The notes: generated by a model not told the origin, from the letters alone. A DNA stretch of 64,000 nucleotides from Psychroserpens sp041224425 (GCF_041224425.1 NZ_JBGFGL010000067.1:1-64000); one strand, 5' to 3'. Numbered from the stretch's first letter, positions 17,969-27,713 are shown. Numbers and translations: made by a program.

Positions 17969-18967
17969 ATGCAAAAGATAACAAAAGAGGTATACCTAAA
18001 ATGGTATGAAGACATGTTGTTCTGGAGAAAGTTTGAAGACAAGCTTGCTGCAGTTTACATTCAACAAAAAGTTAGAGGATTTCTTCACTTATATAATGGT
18101 CAAGAAGCTGTTTTAGCTGGCGCACTTCACGCAATGGATTTGTCTAAGGATAAAATGATAACCGCTTATCGAAATCACGTTCAACCTATTGGGATGGGTG
18201 TGGATCCAAAACGTGTCATGGCAGAATTATATGGAAAAGCCACAGGAACCTCACAAGGTCTTGGTGGTTCAATGCATATATTTTCCAAAGAACACCGTTT
18301 TTATGGAGGTCATGGTATCGTTGGTGGTCAAATTCCATTAGGTGCCGGAATTGCTTTTGGTGATAAATACCACGGAAGTGATGCCGTTACATTATGCTGT
18401 TTTGGTGATGGTGCCGCGCGTCAAGGATCGCTTCATGAGACATTCAACTTGGCAATGTTGTGGAAACTGCCTGTTGTTTTTGTTTGTGAAAACAATGGTT
18501 ATGCCATGGGAACTTCCGTAGAAAGAACAGCAAACCATACTGAAATCTGGAAACTTGGTTTGGGCTATGAAATGCCTTGTGGTCCAGTTGATGGTATGAA
18601 TCCGGTTAAAGTGGCTGAAGCTTTTGATGAAGCTATTGCAAGAGCTAGACGTGGTGACGGACCAACATTTTTGGAGCTCAAGACCTATCGTTATAGAGGG
18701 CACTCCATGAGTGATGCACAACATTATAGAACTAAGGAAGAAGTAGAGGAATACAAAAAAATAGATCCTATCACTCAAGTTAAGGACATCATCCTTGAAA
18801 AGAAATACGCTACTGAAGACGAGATTAAGGCCATTGATAAGCGAGTTAAGGATTTGGTTAAGGAATGTGAGAAGTTTGCTGAAGAATCTCCTTACCCAGA
18901 TAAAAACGTTATGTATGATGCTGTTTACGAACAAGAAGACTATCCGTTTATACCACATAAATTATAA
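17969..18967 (+). CDS. pdhA: Pyruvate dehydrogenase E1 component, alpha subunit
   Basis: ThDP-binding subunit that decarboxylates pyruvate and passes the acetyl group to lipoyl-E2, feeding the TCA cycle. The ThDP motif starts GDGAARQG (Gly146) and ends about 27 residues later in ENNGYAMG. The phosphorylation-loop-like YRYRGHSMSD is also present. The 332-residue length fits the alpha subunit of heterotetrameric E1. The E2 gene follows after 3 bp, but no E1-beta gene occurs anywhere in the window, so the beta subunit must be encoded elsewhere. Confidence 0.95.
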   Translation: MQKITKEVYLKWYEDMLFWRKFEDKLAAVYIQQKVRGFLHLYNGQEAVLAGALHAMDLSKDKMITAYRNHVQPIGMGVDPKRVMAELYGKATGTSQGLGGSMHIFSKEHRFYGGHGIVGGQIPLGAGIAFGDKYHGSDAVTLCCFGDGAARQGSLHETFNLAMLWKLPVVFVCENNGYAMGTSVERTANHTEIWKLGLGYEMPCGPVDGMNPVKVAEAFDEAIARARRGDGPTFLELKTYRYRGHSMSDAQHYRTKEEVEEYKKIDPITQVKDIILEKKYATEDEIKAIDKRVKDLVKECEKFAEESPYPDKNVMYDAVYEQEDYPFIPHKL

Positions 18968-18970
18968 GCT

Positions 18971-20629
18971 ATGGCTGAAGTAATAAATATGCCTCGTTTG
19001 AGCGATACCATGGAAGAAGGTACAGTTGCTACTTGGTTGAAAAAGGTTGGAGATAAAATACAGGAAGGTGATATTTTAGCTGAAATAGAAACCGACAAGG
19101 CAACTATGGAATTTGAGTCATTTCATGAAGGGACGCTTTTGCATATTGGTGTTCAAGAAGGAGAAACGACTAAAGTGGATGAGCTATTAGCTATTATTGG
19201 TGATGAAGGTGAAGATATATCTGGATTGTTGAATGGAGATGCATCTACAACTAAAGAAGAGGCTTCTACAGATGCTTCAGAAACCAAAAAGAAGGATCAG
19301 AAATCGGAACCTGAGACCACTGAAGAAACTCAGGAAGAGACTTCTGAACAGGAAGAACTTCCAGAGGGTGTGACTGTGGTAACAATGCCTCGTTTGAGCG
19401 ATACCATGGAAGAAGGAACTGTTGCTACTTGGTTGAAAAAAGTTGGAGATACAGTCGAAGAAGGTGATATTTTAGCTGAGATAGAAACTGACAAGGCCAC
19501 CATGGAGTTTGAATCGTTCCAATCTGGAACCTTGTTGCATGTTGGCTTGAAAGAAGGAGAATCTGCTAAAGTTGATGCCTTATTGGCTATCATCGGACCT
19601 GAAGGCACTGATGTTTCCAACATTGCTAAGAACTTTAAAGCTGGAGCTTCTTCTGAAACTAAAAAAGATACACCTAAACAAGACGTTAAGGCTACGGAAA
19701 CTCCTAAGGAAGAAAAACCGAAAGAAGCGCCTAAACCGACTCCAACTACATCAAGTACAAGCCATACCTCAAAGAACGGACGATTATTTGTATCGCCATT
19801 AGCTAAGAAAATGGCTGAGGAAAAAGGTATTAATCTATCTCAGGTTTCGGGTAGTGGTGAAAATGGTCGTATTGTCAAACGTGATATAGAAAACTTTACA
19901 CCTGGTTCTCAAGCAGCCGTTATTGGTAAATTTGTGCCAACTGGTCAAGAAGACTTTGATGAGGTTCCAAACTCAAACATGCGTAAGGCTATTGCCAAAA
20001 ATTTGGCGAAGTCTAAATTCTCGGCACCACATTATTATTTGAATGTCGAGTTTGATATGGAAAATGCAATGGCTTTCAGAGCTCAGTACAATTCGTTACC
20101 AGATACCAAAATATCTTACAATGATATGGTTGTTAAGGCCTGTGCTTTGGCATTGAAGCAACATCCACAAGTCAATTCACAGTGGTTTGATGATAAAATG
20201 CGAATGAACAACCATGTGCATATTGGTGTTGCGGTAGCTGTTCCTGACGGATTAGTAGTTCCTGTCGTACGTTTTGCAAATGAGCAAAGCTTGACACAAA
20301 TCGGAGCTGCTGTTAAAGATTATGCTGTTAAGGCAAGAAATAAAAAGCTGTCTTTAGACGAAATGGAAGGCAGTACTTTTACGATTTCCAATTTGGGAAT
20401 GTTTGGTATAGAAAGCTTTACATCTATAATCAATCAGCCAAATTCAGCTATTTTATCGGTTGGTGCTATTGTTGAAAAACCAGTCGTCAAGAACGGTGAA
20501 ATTGTTGTTGGACATACGATGAAACTTACGATGGCATGTGACCATAGGACGGTTGATGGTGCTACAGGTGCAGAATTTCTTCAAACTTTGAAAGGTTATA
20601 TTGAGAATCCTGTAACCATGTTGGTGTAA
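18971..20629 (+). CDS. pdhC: Pyruvate dehydrogenase E2, dihydrolipoamide acetyltransferase with two lipoyl domains
   Basis: Core enzyme that transfers the acetyl group to CoA. The order of domains is: lipoyl domain 1 (about residues 2-77), lipoyl domain 2 (about 134-209), a Lys/Pro/Thr-rich linker, a peripheral-subunit-binding domain (about 275-312, VSPLAKKMAEEKGINL) and the catalytic domain. The catalytic domain ends in DHRTVDGATG with the active His at about 525. Both lipoyl domains keep the modified lysine in ETDKATMEFES. The two domains are also nearly identical at the DNA level. The length of 552 residues is normal for a two-lipoyl E2. Confidence 0.96.
   Translation: MAEVINMPRLSDTMEEGTVATWLKKVGDKIQEGDILAEIETDKATMEFESFHEGTLLHIGVQEGETTKVDELLAIIGDEGEDISGLLNGDASTTKEEASTDASETKKKDQKSEPETTEETQEETSEQEELPEGVTVVTMPRLSDTMEEGTVATWLKKVGDTVEEGDILAEIETDKATMEFESFQSGTLLHVGLKEGESAKVDALLAIIGPEGTDVSNIAKNFKAGASSETKKDTPKQDVKATETPKEEKPKEAPKPTPTTSSTSHTSKNGRLFVSPLAKKMAEEKGINLSQVSGSGENGRIVKRDIENFTPGSQAAVIGKFVPTGQEDFDEVPNSNMRKAIAKNLAKSKFSAPHYYLNVEFDMENAMAFRAQYNSLPDTKISYNDMVVKACALALKQHPQVNSQWFDDKMRMNNHVHIGVAVAVPDGLVVPVVRFANEQSLTQIGAAVKDYAVKARNKKLSLDEMEGSTFTISNLGMFGIESFTSIINQPNSAILSVGAIVEKPVVKNGEIVVGHTMKLTMACDHRTVDGATGAEFLQTLKGYIENPVTMLV
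18989..19123 (+). repeat. Lipoyl-domain direct repeat, copy 1
   Basis: This stretch and the one at 19385-19519 encode the N-terminal halves of the two lipoyl domains. They match closely at the nucleotide level, including the first 32 bases without difference, which points to recent duplication or gene conversion. Confidence 0.8.
19385..19519 (+). repeat. Lipoyl-domain direct repeat, copy 2
   Basis: Second copy of the repeat, 396 bases downstream of the first and in the same reading frame. Differences are mainly in third codon positions. Confidence 0.8.
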
Positions 20630-20653
20630 CCATCACAAATAAAAGTGTTAATT

Positions 20654-20680
20654 AAATCCTGCTTCTTGCAGGATTTTTTA
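20654..20680 (+). terminator. Intrinsic terminator of pdhA-pdhC
   Basis: Stem AAATCCTGC (20654-20662) and GCAGGATTT (20668-20676) with loop TTCTT, running into T's. Its presence argues against translation starting at the upstream GTG (20645) for the next gene. Confidence 0.85.
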
Positions 20681-20701
20681 TATTTAGTTTTAATTCAAAT
20701 C

Positions 20702-21661
20702 ATGATTATGAAACAGATTGTATTTTTTATTGCAGTGCTCTTATTTGTTGGGTGTAAAAAAGATGCTGAGGGAGAGTCCATTACCATTACCAGTAACGAA
20801 TTAAAAGAAACGGTAGCTTACCTTTCATCTAATGAATTACAAGGTAGAAGAACGGGTTCTGATGGAATTGACAAAGCGGCAACTTATATTGAAGATCAAT
20901 TCAATTCTTATGGTGTCGTTCCTTATTTTGAAAGCTTTCGAAGTCAATTTGCAATAGACAGTTTGAATGCTTTTAATGTTGTTGGTTACCTTGAAGGCAA
21001 AGATGAAACATTAAAAAATGAATTCATCATTATTGGCGCTCATTATGACCATATTGGTTTTGGAAGACCTGTAGCTAATGATTCCATAGCAAATGGCGCT
21101 AATGACAATGCCACAGGAACTGCTGCAGTTTTAGCAATGGCCAAATATTTTGCTGCTAAAAAGAACAATAAGCGTAGTATCATGTTCGCCTTATTTACGG
21201 CTGAAGAAATGGGACTTTTGGGATCGAAACACCTAGCAGAAACCTTAAAAGCCAAAAACCTCGATTTGTATACCTTGATCAATTTCGAAATGGTTGGTGT
21301 GCCATTAAAGGATTTAGATTACACGGCTTTTGTTACAGGGTATGAGCTCTCAAACATGGGAGAGAAAATGAACGCTTATCTCAATCAGGAAAATTATTTT
21401 GGAGCTTCTGAAGTATCCAAAAAGTACCAATTGTTTAGACGCTCAGATAATTATCCGTTTTATTCCGAATTTAAAGTGCCTTCACATACCATTTCTTCAT
21501 GCGATTTGACCAATTTTGATTACTATCACCATGTCGACGATGAAATAGAGGAAATGGATTTTGAGTTTATGGCAACTTTAATCAATCAAACTATTCCAGC
21601 TGTTGAGCGTATGGCAAATTCAGAAACCAAGGAGATTCAGATGAATGCAAATGAAGGCTAA
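20702..21661 (+). CDS. M28 family zinc aminopeptidase, lipoprotein
   Basis: Exported metallopeptidase, probably an aminopeptidase. The open frame extends to a GTG at 20645, but that lies across a terminator. ATG at 20702 or 20708 gives a proper lipoprotein signal with the lipobox LLFVGC. Zinc-site motifs of M28 are visible in order: GAHYDHIG (His, Asp nearby), NGANDNATGTAA (Asp), FTAEEMGLLGS (Glu-Glu) and a late SCDLTNFDYYHHVDD (His). About 319 residues. Its 3' end overlaps the following SDR gene, so the two are likely translationally coupled. Confidence 0.9.
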   Translation: MIMKQIVFFIAVLLFVGCKKDAEGESITITSNELKETVAYLSSNELQGRRTGSDGIDKAATYIEDQFNSYGVVPYFESFRSQFAIDSLNAFNVVGYLEGKDETLKNEFIIIGAHYDHIGFGRPVANDSIANGANDNATGTAAVLAMAKYFAAKKNNKRSIMFALFTAEEMGLLGSKHLAETLKAKNLDLYTLINFEMVGVPLKDLDYTAFVTGYELSNMGEKMNAYLNQENYFGASEVSKKYQLFRRSDNYPFYSEFKVPSHTISSCDLTNFDYYHHVDDEIEEMDFEFMATLINQTIPAVERMANSETKEIQMNANEG

Positions 21662-22337
21662 GAATATCATTATTACAGGAACAAGTCGTGGTATCGGATT
21701 TGAATTGGTTCAGGTCTTTGCCAATCAAGGACATAATGTCTTAGCATTATCACGTAATGAACAACCGATTTCGAATCTTAACCTAAAAAATGTGACTGCT
21801 TTCACATTTGATTTATGCCAGGAAGATGATTACCAAAAGGCTGTTCAGTATATTGAAAATGAATGGCAACATGTCGATATTCTTATCAATAATGCGGGCT
21901 TGTTGCTTAATAAACCATTTAAAGACACAACCTTTTCAGATTTTCAAAACATTTATCAAACCAACGTGTTTGGAGTGTCCGAATTAACACGATTGGTATT
22001 GCCATTTATGAAAAGTGATGGACATGTAGTGACAATCAGTTCTATGGGAGGCATTCAAGGCAGTATGAAATTTCCAGGTCTAGCAGCATATAGTTCGAGT
22101 AAAGGTGCTGTGATTACACTAACTGAACTTCTAGCGGAAGAATATAAGTCAACTGGTCCGCAATTCAATGTTTTGGCGCTTGGTGCAGTACAAACTGAAA
22201 TGCTTAAGGAAGCCTTCCCAGATTATCAAGCCACAACCTCTGCCAATGATATGGCAAGTTATATTGCAGATTTTGCAATTACTGGTAATAAATTTTATAA
22301 CGGAAAGGTATTACAAGTCTCTAATTCGACACCCTAA
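21651..22337 (+). CDS. Short-chain dehydrogenase/reductase
   Basis: NAD(P)-dependent oxidoreductase of unknown substrate. The N-terminal Rossmann motif TGTSRGIG, the NNAG motif (INNAGLL) and the catalytic YSSSK (Tyr-x3-Lys) with an upstream SSMGG serine are all present. About 228 residues, normal for a classical SDR. ATG at 21645 or 21651 may be used; both overlap the end of the M28 peptidase gene. A HAD phosphatase follows after 2 bp. Confidence 0.9.
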   Translation: MKAKNIIITGTSRGIGFELVQVFANQGHNVLALSRNEQPISNLNLKNVTAFTFDLCQEDDYQKAVQYIENEWQHVDILINNAGLLLNKPFKDTTFSDFQNIYQTNVFGVSELTRLVLPFMKSDGHVVTISSMGGIQGSMKFPGLAAYSSSKGAVITLTELLAEEYKSTGPQFNVLALGAVQTEMLKEAFPDYQATTSANDMASYIADFAITGNKFYNGKVLQVSNSTP

Positions 22338-22339
22338 TC

Positions 22340-22984
22340 ATGTCAAAATATAAATGTGTCATTTTTGATTGTGATGGCGTTTTGGTCGATAGCGAACCTA
22401 TCGGAAATCAGGTTTTGGTTGATATGGCTAATGAACTTGGAGCAAATATAGATTTGCAATATGCGTTTAAACACTTTAAGGGATTGAGAATGCAGTCTTG
22501 TGTCGATAAAATTGCAGGTTTGATTTCTAATGAATTACCTTCAGATTTTACAACTAATTATCGCCAACGAAGTTTTCAGGCATTCCAATCATCTATAAAA
22601 CCTGTAGAAGGAGTTGCTTCATTGATCGAATCACTTTCAATACCCTTTTGTGTGGCCTCAAGTGGTCCTGAGAATAAAATCAGGCTTAATCTAGAACTCA
22701 CCGGTTTGATGCCTTATTTTGAAGAGAAGGTGTTTAGTTGTTATGCCATCCAAAAATGGAAACCTAGTCCAGCAGTATTCCTTTGGGCAGCAGAAACGAT
22801 GGGTTTCACTCCTGAGGAATGCGTTGTTATTGAAGATAGTATAACTGGTGTTCGAGCCGCAAAAAATGGCGGATTTGATGTTATTGGTTTCACAGCTCAT
22901 GATTTTGATAAGAAGCTCGAGGCTGAAGCGACCTTTGCAATTAATAGTATGGAAGCTATTAAAACGCTATTGGTGGCCAGTTAA
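22340..22984 (+). CDS. HAD-superfamily phosphatase, beta-phosphoglucomutase-like
   Basis: Small-molecule phosphatase or phosphosugar mutase with a helical cap. The motif I nucleophile is in FDCDGVLVDSE (Asp10, Asp12). Motif II lies in CVASSGPENK, motif III in KWKPSP and motif IV in VIEDSITGVRAA. The 214-residue length fits the subfamily that includes sugar-phosphate phosphatases. It closes the M28-SDR-HAD gene run. The substrate is unknown. Confidence 0.88.
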   Translation: MSKYKCVIFDCDGVLVDSEPIGNQVLVDMANELGANIDLQYAFKHFKGLRMQSCVDKIAGLISNELPSDFTTNYRQRSFQAFQSSIKPVEGVASLIESLSIPFCVASSGPENKIRLNLELTGLMPYFEEKVFSCYAIQKWKPSPAVFLWAAETMGFTPEECVVIEDSITGVRAAKNGGFDVIGFTAHDFDKKLEAEATFAINSMEAIKTLLVAS

Positions 22985-23034
22985 TATATATTATTTTAAG
23001 TGCTATTTTAGTATCTTTATTTAAAATTGTTCCC

Positions 23035-26000
23035 TTGAATTCAAATAAACTTATCATAAGATTTTTTGTCACTATTCTTCTTTTTGTAGGTTGTCATTTC
23101 AGTATATCAGCCCAAATATTTGAACGTGCTGAAATAGCATCAGGTTTTCAAATTCTAGATAAAAATAATGGTGTTGCAGTAGCAGATATTGATAACGATT
23201 TTGATCTGGATATTTTTGTGGTTGCAGTCAAACAAGATATTGAAGGAGAGGAAAACACCCATAGTCGTTTATTTAGAAACGAAAACAACGGTATTTTTAC
23301 AGACATCACTGAAACTTCTGGACTCACGAATTTATTTCCTGAAGACGGTACAGCTTCCTTTTATGGTCTTGAGGGATTTAAGCATGGTGCGTCTTTTGGC
23401 GATTATGATAATGATGGCTATCCAGATTTGTTTTTTACCCATTCCTATAAAGTACAGTTATTCCATAATGAAGGTAATGGGACATTTGTTGAAGTCACCC
23501 AAGAAGCTGGGTTCAACGGTTTTGATAGTTGTAGAAATACAGGTGCTACTTGGTTTGATTATGATAATGATGGTTATTTGGATATCTATATAAGCGATTG
23601 GGACGAGTGCGATAGCAATTCCCTTTATAGAAATAATGGCAATGGCACATTTTCTAATGTGACACTTCAAACCAATATTCAGGCAACTGAAGATTTAGCG
23701 AGTTATGTGGCACTGCCTTTTGATATCAATAACGATGGTTGGATGGATCTCATGGTAGCCAATGATTTTAACGATCCCAATAGTCTTTTTGTCAATCAAA
23801 ATGGCACATCATTTACGGATCAAGCTCAAAGTTACGGACTTGATAATATGCTGGATGATATGGGAATTGCCATAGGAGATTACAATCTTGATGGTGCCTT
23901 CGATTTCTTTTTCACTGGAATTGATGAAAATGCGTTGCTGACTAATGATGGCACAAATCATTTTACGGAAACCTCTGCACTCAATAACATTCCTGAAACA
24001 GGATGGGCTTGGGGAACCCGTTTTGCCGATTTTGATCTTGATGGTGATGAAGACTTGATTATCGTTAATGGCTATGATTTTGAAAATCGCAATACAGAAA
24101 ACAATCGGTATTTTAAAAATTTAACGATCGAAGGTCAATCGGGTTTTGAAGATCGATCAATAGAAGTCAACTTTAATGATTTAACTGTAAGCGTGGAAGC
24201 AGTTGATTTTGACTATGACAATGATGGAGACTTAGATATCTTTGTAACGAATTCTGATCAGCGTTCTTTTTTTTATGAAAATAAGTTGCTCAATTTTGAC
24301 GAAGCCATCACCCAAAATTGGTTTAAGATATTATTGGAAGGGACGATCTCAAATCGTAATGCTATAGGAACCACATTGACCATAACCACAAGTAATGGCC
24401 AACTAAAACGATATTACACAGGTGTGGGCTTTTTGTCCCAAAGTTTATTACCAGTTCATTTCGGATTGGGGAATGAGACAACAATAACCGAATTAGAAAT
24501 TGAATGGCCTTCAGGATTGGTGGAATCTTATAGCGATTTAAATGTCAATACAACTGTGAAAGCAACCGAAGGTCAAGGAATTGAAGCCTTGGATATCGAG
24601 CCGAGTCAGAAAATTTATGGCTGTATGGATCCGTATTCCTGTAGCTATAATCCAGATGCAACCATTGATGATAATAGTTGTACCTATTTGCAATCAAATC
24701 AAATTTCAGGTGATACAACGTCTGGTTTTTTTACTGTTGAAACGTATTCGTATCCAATTTCGAGTGGTTCTACAACTGTTTGGCAAGTGACCAATGGTGA
24801 AATCATCGAAGGTCAAGGTTCTAGTAACGTAACGGTCAAATGGGGTTTAAATGAAACAGGAAGCTTGAGTGTTCGTGAAACCAATGGAACATGTTTCAGT
24901 CTTGAAGCTTCCATAGAAGTTGCCTTGAATGCCAATGAATTACCAACGAATGTGTCCATTGCGAAACTTTGGAACGAAGCCTTGCTTGAAGCTATAAGGA
25001 ATGATTTTGCTAGACCAACAGTACATGCAAGGAATCTTTTTCATTCCAGTATAGCTATGTATGATGCTTGGGCCATATATGATGATGAGGCTAAGCCGTA
25101 TCTTATTGGCAATTCGGTTCATGGTTTTGAAAGTGACTTAGAAAATTTTATTCCTGCAGAAAGTATTGAAGACTCTCGGAAAAAGGCAATCAGTTATGCT
25201 ATGTATCGTTTGCTGACATACCGTTTTCAGAATTCGCCAAATGCCGAAGAATCACAAAGGCTCTTCGATTTAATTATGTCACAATTGGGATATGATATTG
25301 AGGCAAATACTTCTACCTTGTATCAGTTTGGGAATGCTGCATCATTGGGTAATTATATCGCCCAAACACTAATCGCTTATGGAAATGCTGATGGTTCACG
25401 GGAATTGGAACAATTTAGTAATGCCTATTATGAACCTGTAAATACACCATTGGCACCAACTATTCCAGCAACAGTTTTAATGGAAGATCCCAACCGCTGG
25501 CAATCTTTAAGTTTAGATACGTATATCGATCAAAGCGGAAACTTAATTCCAGGTTCAACGATTGATTTTTTGAGTCCCGAATGGGGAAATGTGTATTCTT
25601 TTGCTATGACTGAAGAAGATCAAACAACGTATAATCGCAATGGAAACACCTATCACGTTTACAATGATCCAGGCTCACCACCATTGTTAAGTTTAGTTGA
25701 AAACAATGCTTCAAGTGATGGTTATAAATTTGGATTTTCCTTAGTATCGGTTTGGGGTTCACATTTAGATCCTGATGATGGTGTGCAATGGGATATTTCG
25801 CCAGGAGCCATTGGAAATACTAGCATAGATCAATTTCCAAATTCTTATCAAGACTATCCAAACTTTTATAATTTGCTTGAAGGTGGAGTAGTTGGCAATG
25901 GACATGCTCTAAATCCTATAACAGGCCAGGCTTATGAGCCTAATATTGTTCCTAGAGGAGATTATGCAAGGGTTTTGGCAGAATTTTGGGCTGATGGACC

Positions 26001-27066
26001 AGATTCGGAAACACCTCCTGGACATTGGTTTACTATAATGAATTATGTTAACGAACATCCTCAACTTGAAAAAAGGTTTCAAGGTGAAGGAGATACTTTA
26101 GACGATTTGGAATGGGATGTGAAATCCTACTTTATTTTAGGAGGCGCAATGCACGATTCAGCCATTTCTGCTTGGAGTGTGAAAGGTTGGTATGATTATG
26201 TCCGACCGATTTCAGCCATACGTAATATGGCACTTTTAGGTCAGAGTACAGATGATACTTTAGATAATTATCATGTAGGAGGAATTCCTTTAATTAACGG
26301 TTATATTGAAGTGGTTGAAGAAGGTGATCCTCTCTCAGGAAATGCAAATGAGCATGTTGGTAAGATAAAACTGTATACATGGAAAGGTCCAGATTATATC
26401 GATAACGAAGCTTCAGATACTGCAGGTGTTGGTTGGATTTTAGCCGAAAACTGGTGGCCATATCAACGTCCTACCTTTGTGACACCTCCTTTTGCTGGAT
26501 ATGTGTCTGGGCATTCAACATTTTCTAGAGCTGCTGCTGAGGTCTTGACAAGAATTACTGGAAGTGCTTTTTTTCCTGGAGGAATTGGAGAATTTAAAGC
26601 CAAGCAGAATGAGTTTCTGGTTTTTGAAGATGGACCTTCTGTTGATGTAACTCTACAGTGGGCTACTTATCGTGATGCTTCAGATCAAACAAGTTTATCC
26701 CGAATTTGGGGAGGAATTCATCCACCAGCAGATGATATTCCAGGACGCTTTATTGGTGAAAAAGTAGGTAATCAAGCCTTTGATTTTGCCGTACCGTATT
26801 TTTACGGCGAAACAATTCCTGAGGTCACTGTAGAACAAATAGTGTTTCCAAATCCAGTAACAAATTTTGAAATTAACATTACCAGTACGTCTCGCAACGA
26901 TGTATTTAGTTTATTCGATATTAGAGGCCGTCAAGTAACTATCTTAGAAACCCAGTTTGATGAATTTGGTCGTAGAACACGTTTGGTTTTTCCTCAAGAT
27001 ACTTCTGAAGGTGTTTACTTTTTGAAAATTAACAATAGCTCTAAAATGCTCCTTATTAAAAACTAG
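23035..27066 (+). CDS. Secreted FG-GAP/ASPIC-UnbV protein fused to a vanadium-haloperoxidase-type domain, type IX cargo
   Basis: The start appears to be TTG (23035); no ATG lies near the signal peptide (ends SISAQ). Seven or more Ca-binding-type repeats (such as DYDNDGYPDLFF) fill about residues 40-425. An ASPIC/UnbV-like segment ends near 520, followed by a Cys-containing GCMDPYSCSYNPDA motif. Residues about 640-1250 form a PAP2/vanadium-haloperoxidase domain with all three signatures: K-x6-RP (Lys1050, Arg1057-Pro1058), SGH (His1160) and SR-x5-H (Ser1222-His1229). The last about 75 residues (VFPNPV ... GVYFLKI) are a type IX sorting domain. It may halogenate, oxidise or dephosphorylate extracellular substrates; sequence alone cannot decide. 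Confidence 0.88.
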   Translation: MNSNKLIIRFFVTILLFVGCHFSISAQIFERAEIASGFQILDKNNGVAVADIDNDFDLDIFVVAVKQDIEGEENTHSRLFRNENNGIFTDITETSGLTNLFPEDGTASFYGLEGFKHGASFGDYDNDGYPDLFFTHSYKVQLFHNEGNGTFVEVTQEAGFNGFDSCRNTGATWFDYDNDGYLDIYISDWDECDSNSLYRNNGNGTFSNVTLQTNIQATEDLASYVALPFDINNDGWMDLMVANDFNDPNSLFVNQNGTSFTDQAQSYGLDNMLDDMGIAIGDYNLDGAFDFFFTGIDENALLTNDGTNHFTETSALNNIPETGWAWGTRFADFDLDGDEDLIIVNGYDFENRNTENNRYFKNLTIEGQSGFEDRSIEVNFNDLTVSVEAVDFDYDNDGDLDIFVTNSDQRSFFYENKLLNFDEAITQNWFKILLEGTISNRNAIGTTLTITTSNGQLKRYYTGVGFLSQSLLPVHFGLGNETTITELEIEWPSGLVESYSDLNVNTTVKATEGQGIEALDIEPSQKIYGCMDPYSCSYNPDATIDDNSCTYLQSNQISGDTTSGFFTVETYSYPISSGSTTVWQVTNGEIIEGQGSSNVTVKWGLNETGSLSVRETNGTCFSLEASIEVALNANELPTNVSIAKLWNEALLEAIRNDFARPTVHARNLFHSSIAMYDAWAIYDDEAKPYLIGNSVHGFESDLENFIPAESIEDSRKKAISYAMYRLLTYRFQNSPNAEESQRLFDLIMSQLGYDIEANTSTLYQFGNAASLGNYIAQTLIAYGNADGSRELEQFSNAYYEPVNTPLAPTIPATVLMEDPNRWQSLSLDTYIDQSGNLIPGSTIDFLSPEWGNVYSFAMTEEDQTTYNRNGNTYHVYNDPGSPPLLSLVENNASSDGYKFGFSLVSVWGSHLDPDDGVQWDISPGAIGNTSIDQFPNSYQDYPNFYNLLEGGVVGNGHALNPITGQAYEPNIVPRGDYARVLAEFWADGPDSETPPGHWFTIMNYVNEHPQLEKRFQGEGDTLDDLEWDVKSYFILGGAMHDSAISAWSVKGWYDYVRPISAIRNMALLGQSTDDTLDNYHVGGIPLINGYIEVVEEGDPLSGNANEHVGKIKLYTWKGPDYIDNEASDTAGVGWILAENWWPYQRPTFVTPPFAGYVSGHSTFSRAAAEVLTRITGSAFFPGGIGEFKAKQNEFLVFEDGPSVDVTLQWATYRDASDQTSLSRIWGGIHPPADDIPGRFIGEKVGNQAFDFAVPYFYGETIPEVTVEQIVFPNPVTNFEINITSTSRNDVFSLFDIRGRQVTILETQFDEFGRRTRLVFPQDTSEGVYFLKINNSSKMLLIKN

Positions 27067-27113
27067 TGGAGATGTCTTTAGAAAACCTTTGAGATTTCAA
27101 TTACTTTTGAGCC

Positions 27114-27713
27114 ATGCAAAATACTCTTAAAGCATACATTCCAGAACAAGCTGTCGCATTGGTTTCAGATTTATTGAAGCACGAAGATCTTTCTGTGAAA
27201 ATAAAAAATGAACGAAAAACTCGGCATGGCGATTACAAACGTTTGCCAAATGGACAACATCAAATTACAGTCAATACAAATTTAAATCCGTTTAGATTTC
27301 TTATTACACTTGTTCATGAAATTGCCCATTTTGAAGCCTATAAAAATTATGGGAAAGACATTAAACCTCATGGAATTGAGTGGAAAAGAACATTTCAACA
27401 TTTAATGTTGCCTTTTTTAAATCCAGCTATCTTTCCATCAAATCTTTTGCCTCTTTTAGCTAAACATTTTAAAAATCCGAAGGCAACAAGTGATACAGAC
27501 ACGGTTTTGGCATTAGCCTTGAAACAATATGATGAACCTAATGGAAAAACCTATATTTTTGATGTGCCTTATGGACATCACTTTAAGTTGTACAACGGAA
27601 AGGTTTTTAAACGCGGAAACAAACGTGTGAAACGATATGAGTGTGTTGAGGTTAAAACTGGTAGGTTATATTTGTTTAATCCCAACGCTGAAGTAGAATT
27701 ATTAGAAAGTTAA
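27114..27713 (+). CDS. SprT-like zinc protease-fold protein
   Basis: A 199-residue cytoplasmic protein with the SprT-like metal motif HEIAH (in LVHEIAHFEA) at about residues 67-71. It is followed by a second-half region with KLYNGKVFKRGNKRVKRYECVEVKTGR, here given only as separate motifs (KRGNKR, RYECVE), resembling the C-terminal zinc-ribbon-like part without its full cysteine set. In other organisms SprT/Spartan-like proteins act on DNA-protein crosslinks; the role here is unknown. manC starts one base after its stop. Confidence 0.78.
   Translation: MQNTLKAYIPEQAVALVSDLLKHEDLSVKIKNERKTRHGDYKRLPNGQHQITVNTNLNPFRFLITLVHEIAHFEAYKNYGKDIKPHGIEWKRTFQHLMLPFLNPAIFPSNLLPLLAKHFKNPKATSDTDTVLALALKQYDEPNGKTYIFDVPYGHHFKLYNGKVFKRGNKRVKRYECVEVKTGRLYLFNPNAEVELLES

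Noticed and set aside
18392..18958. 188-codon open frame opposite pdhA
   Set aside because: Fully antisense to a well-conserved enzyme, with low-complexity Phe/Ser-rich translation and no promoter; a shadow frame.
20645..20701. GTG-initiated N-terminal extension of the M28 peptidase
   Set aside because: The extra codons run across the intrinsic terminator of pdhC, and the Met at 20702/20708 starts a textbook lipoprotein signal.
23395..24245. Short similar DNA blocks that look like spaced repeats
   Set aside because: They encode the repeated DYDNDG calcium-binding motifs of the FG-GAP domain; spacing is irregular and in frame, so not a CRISPR array.
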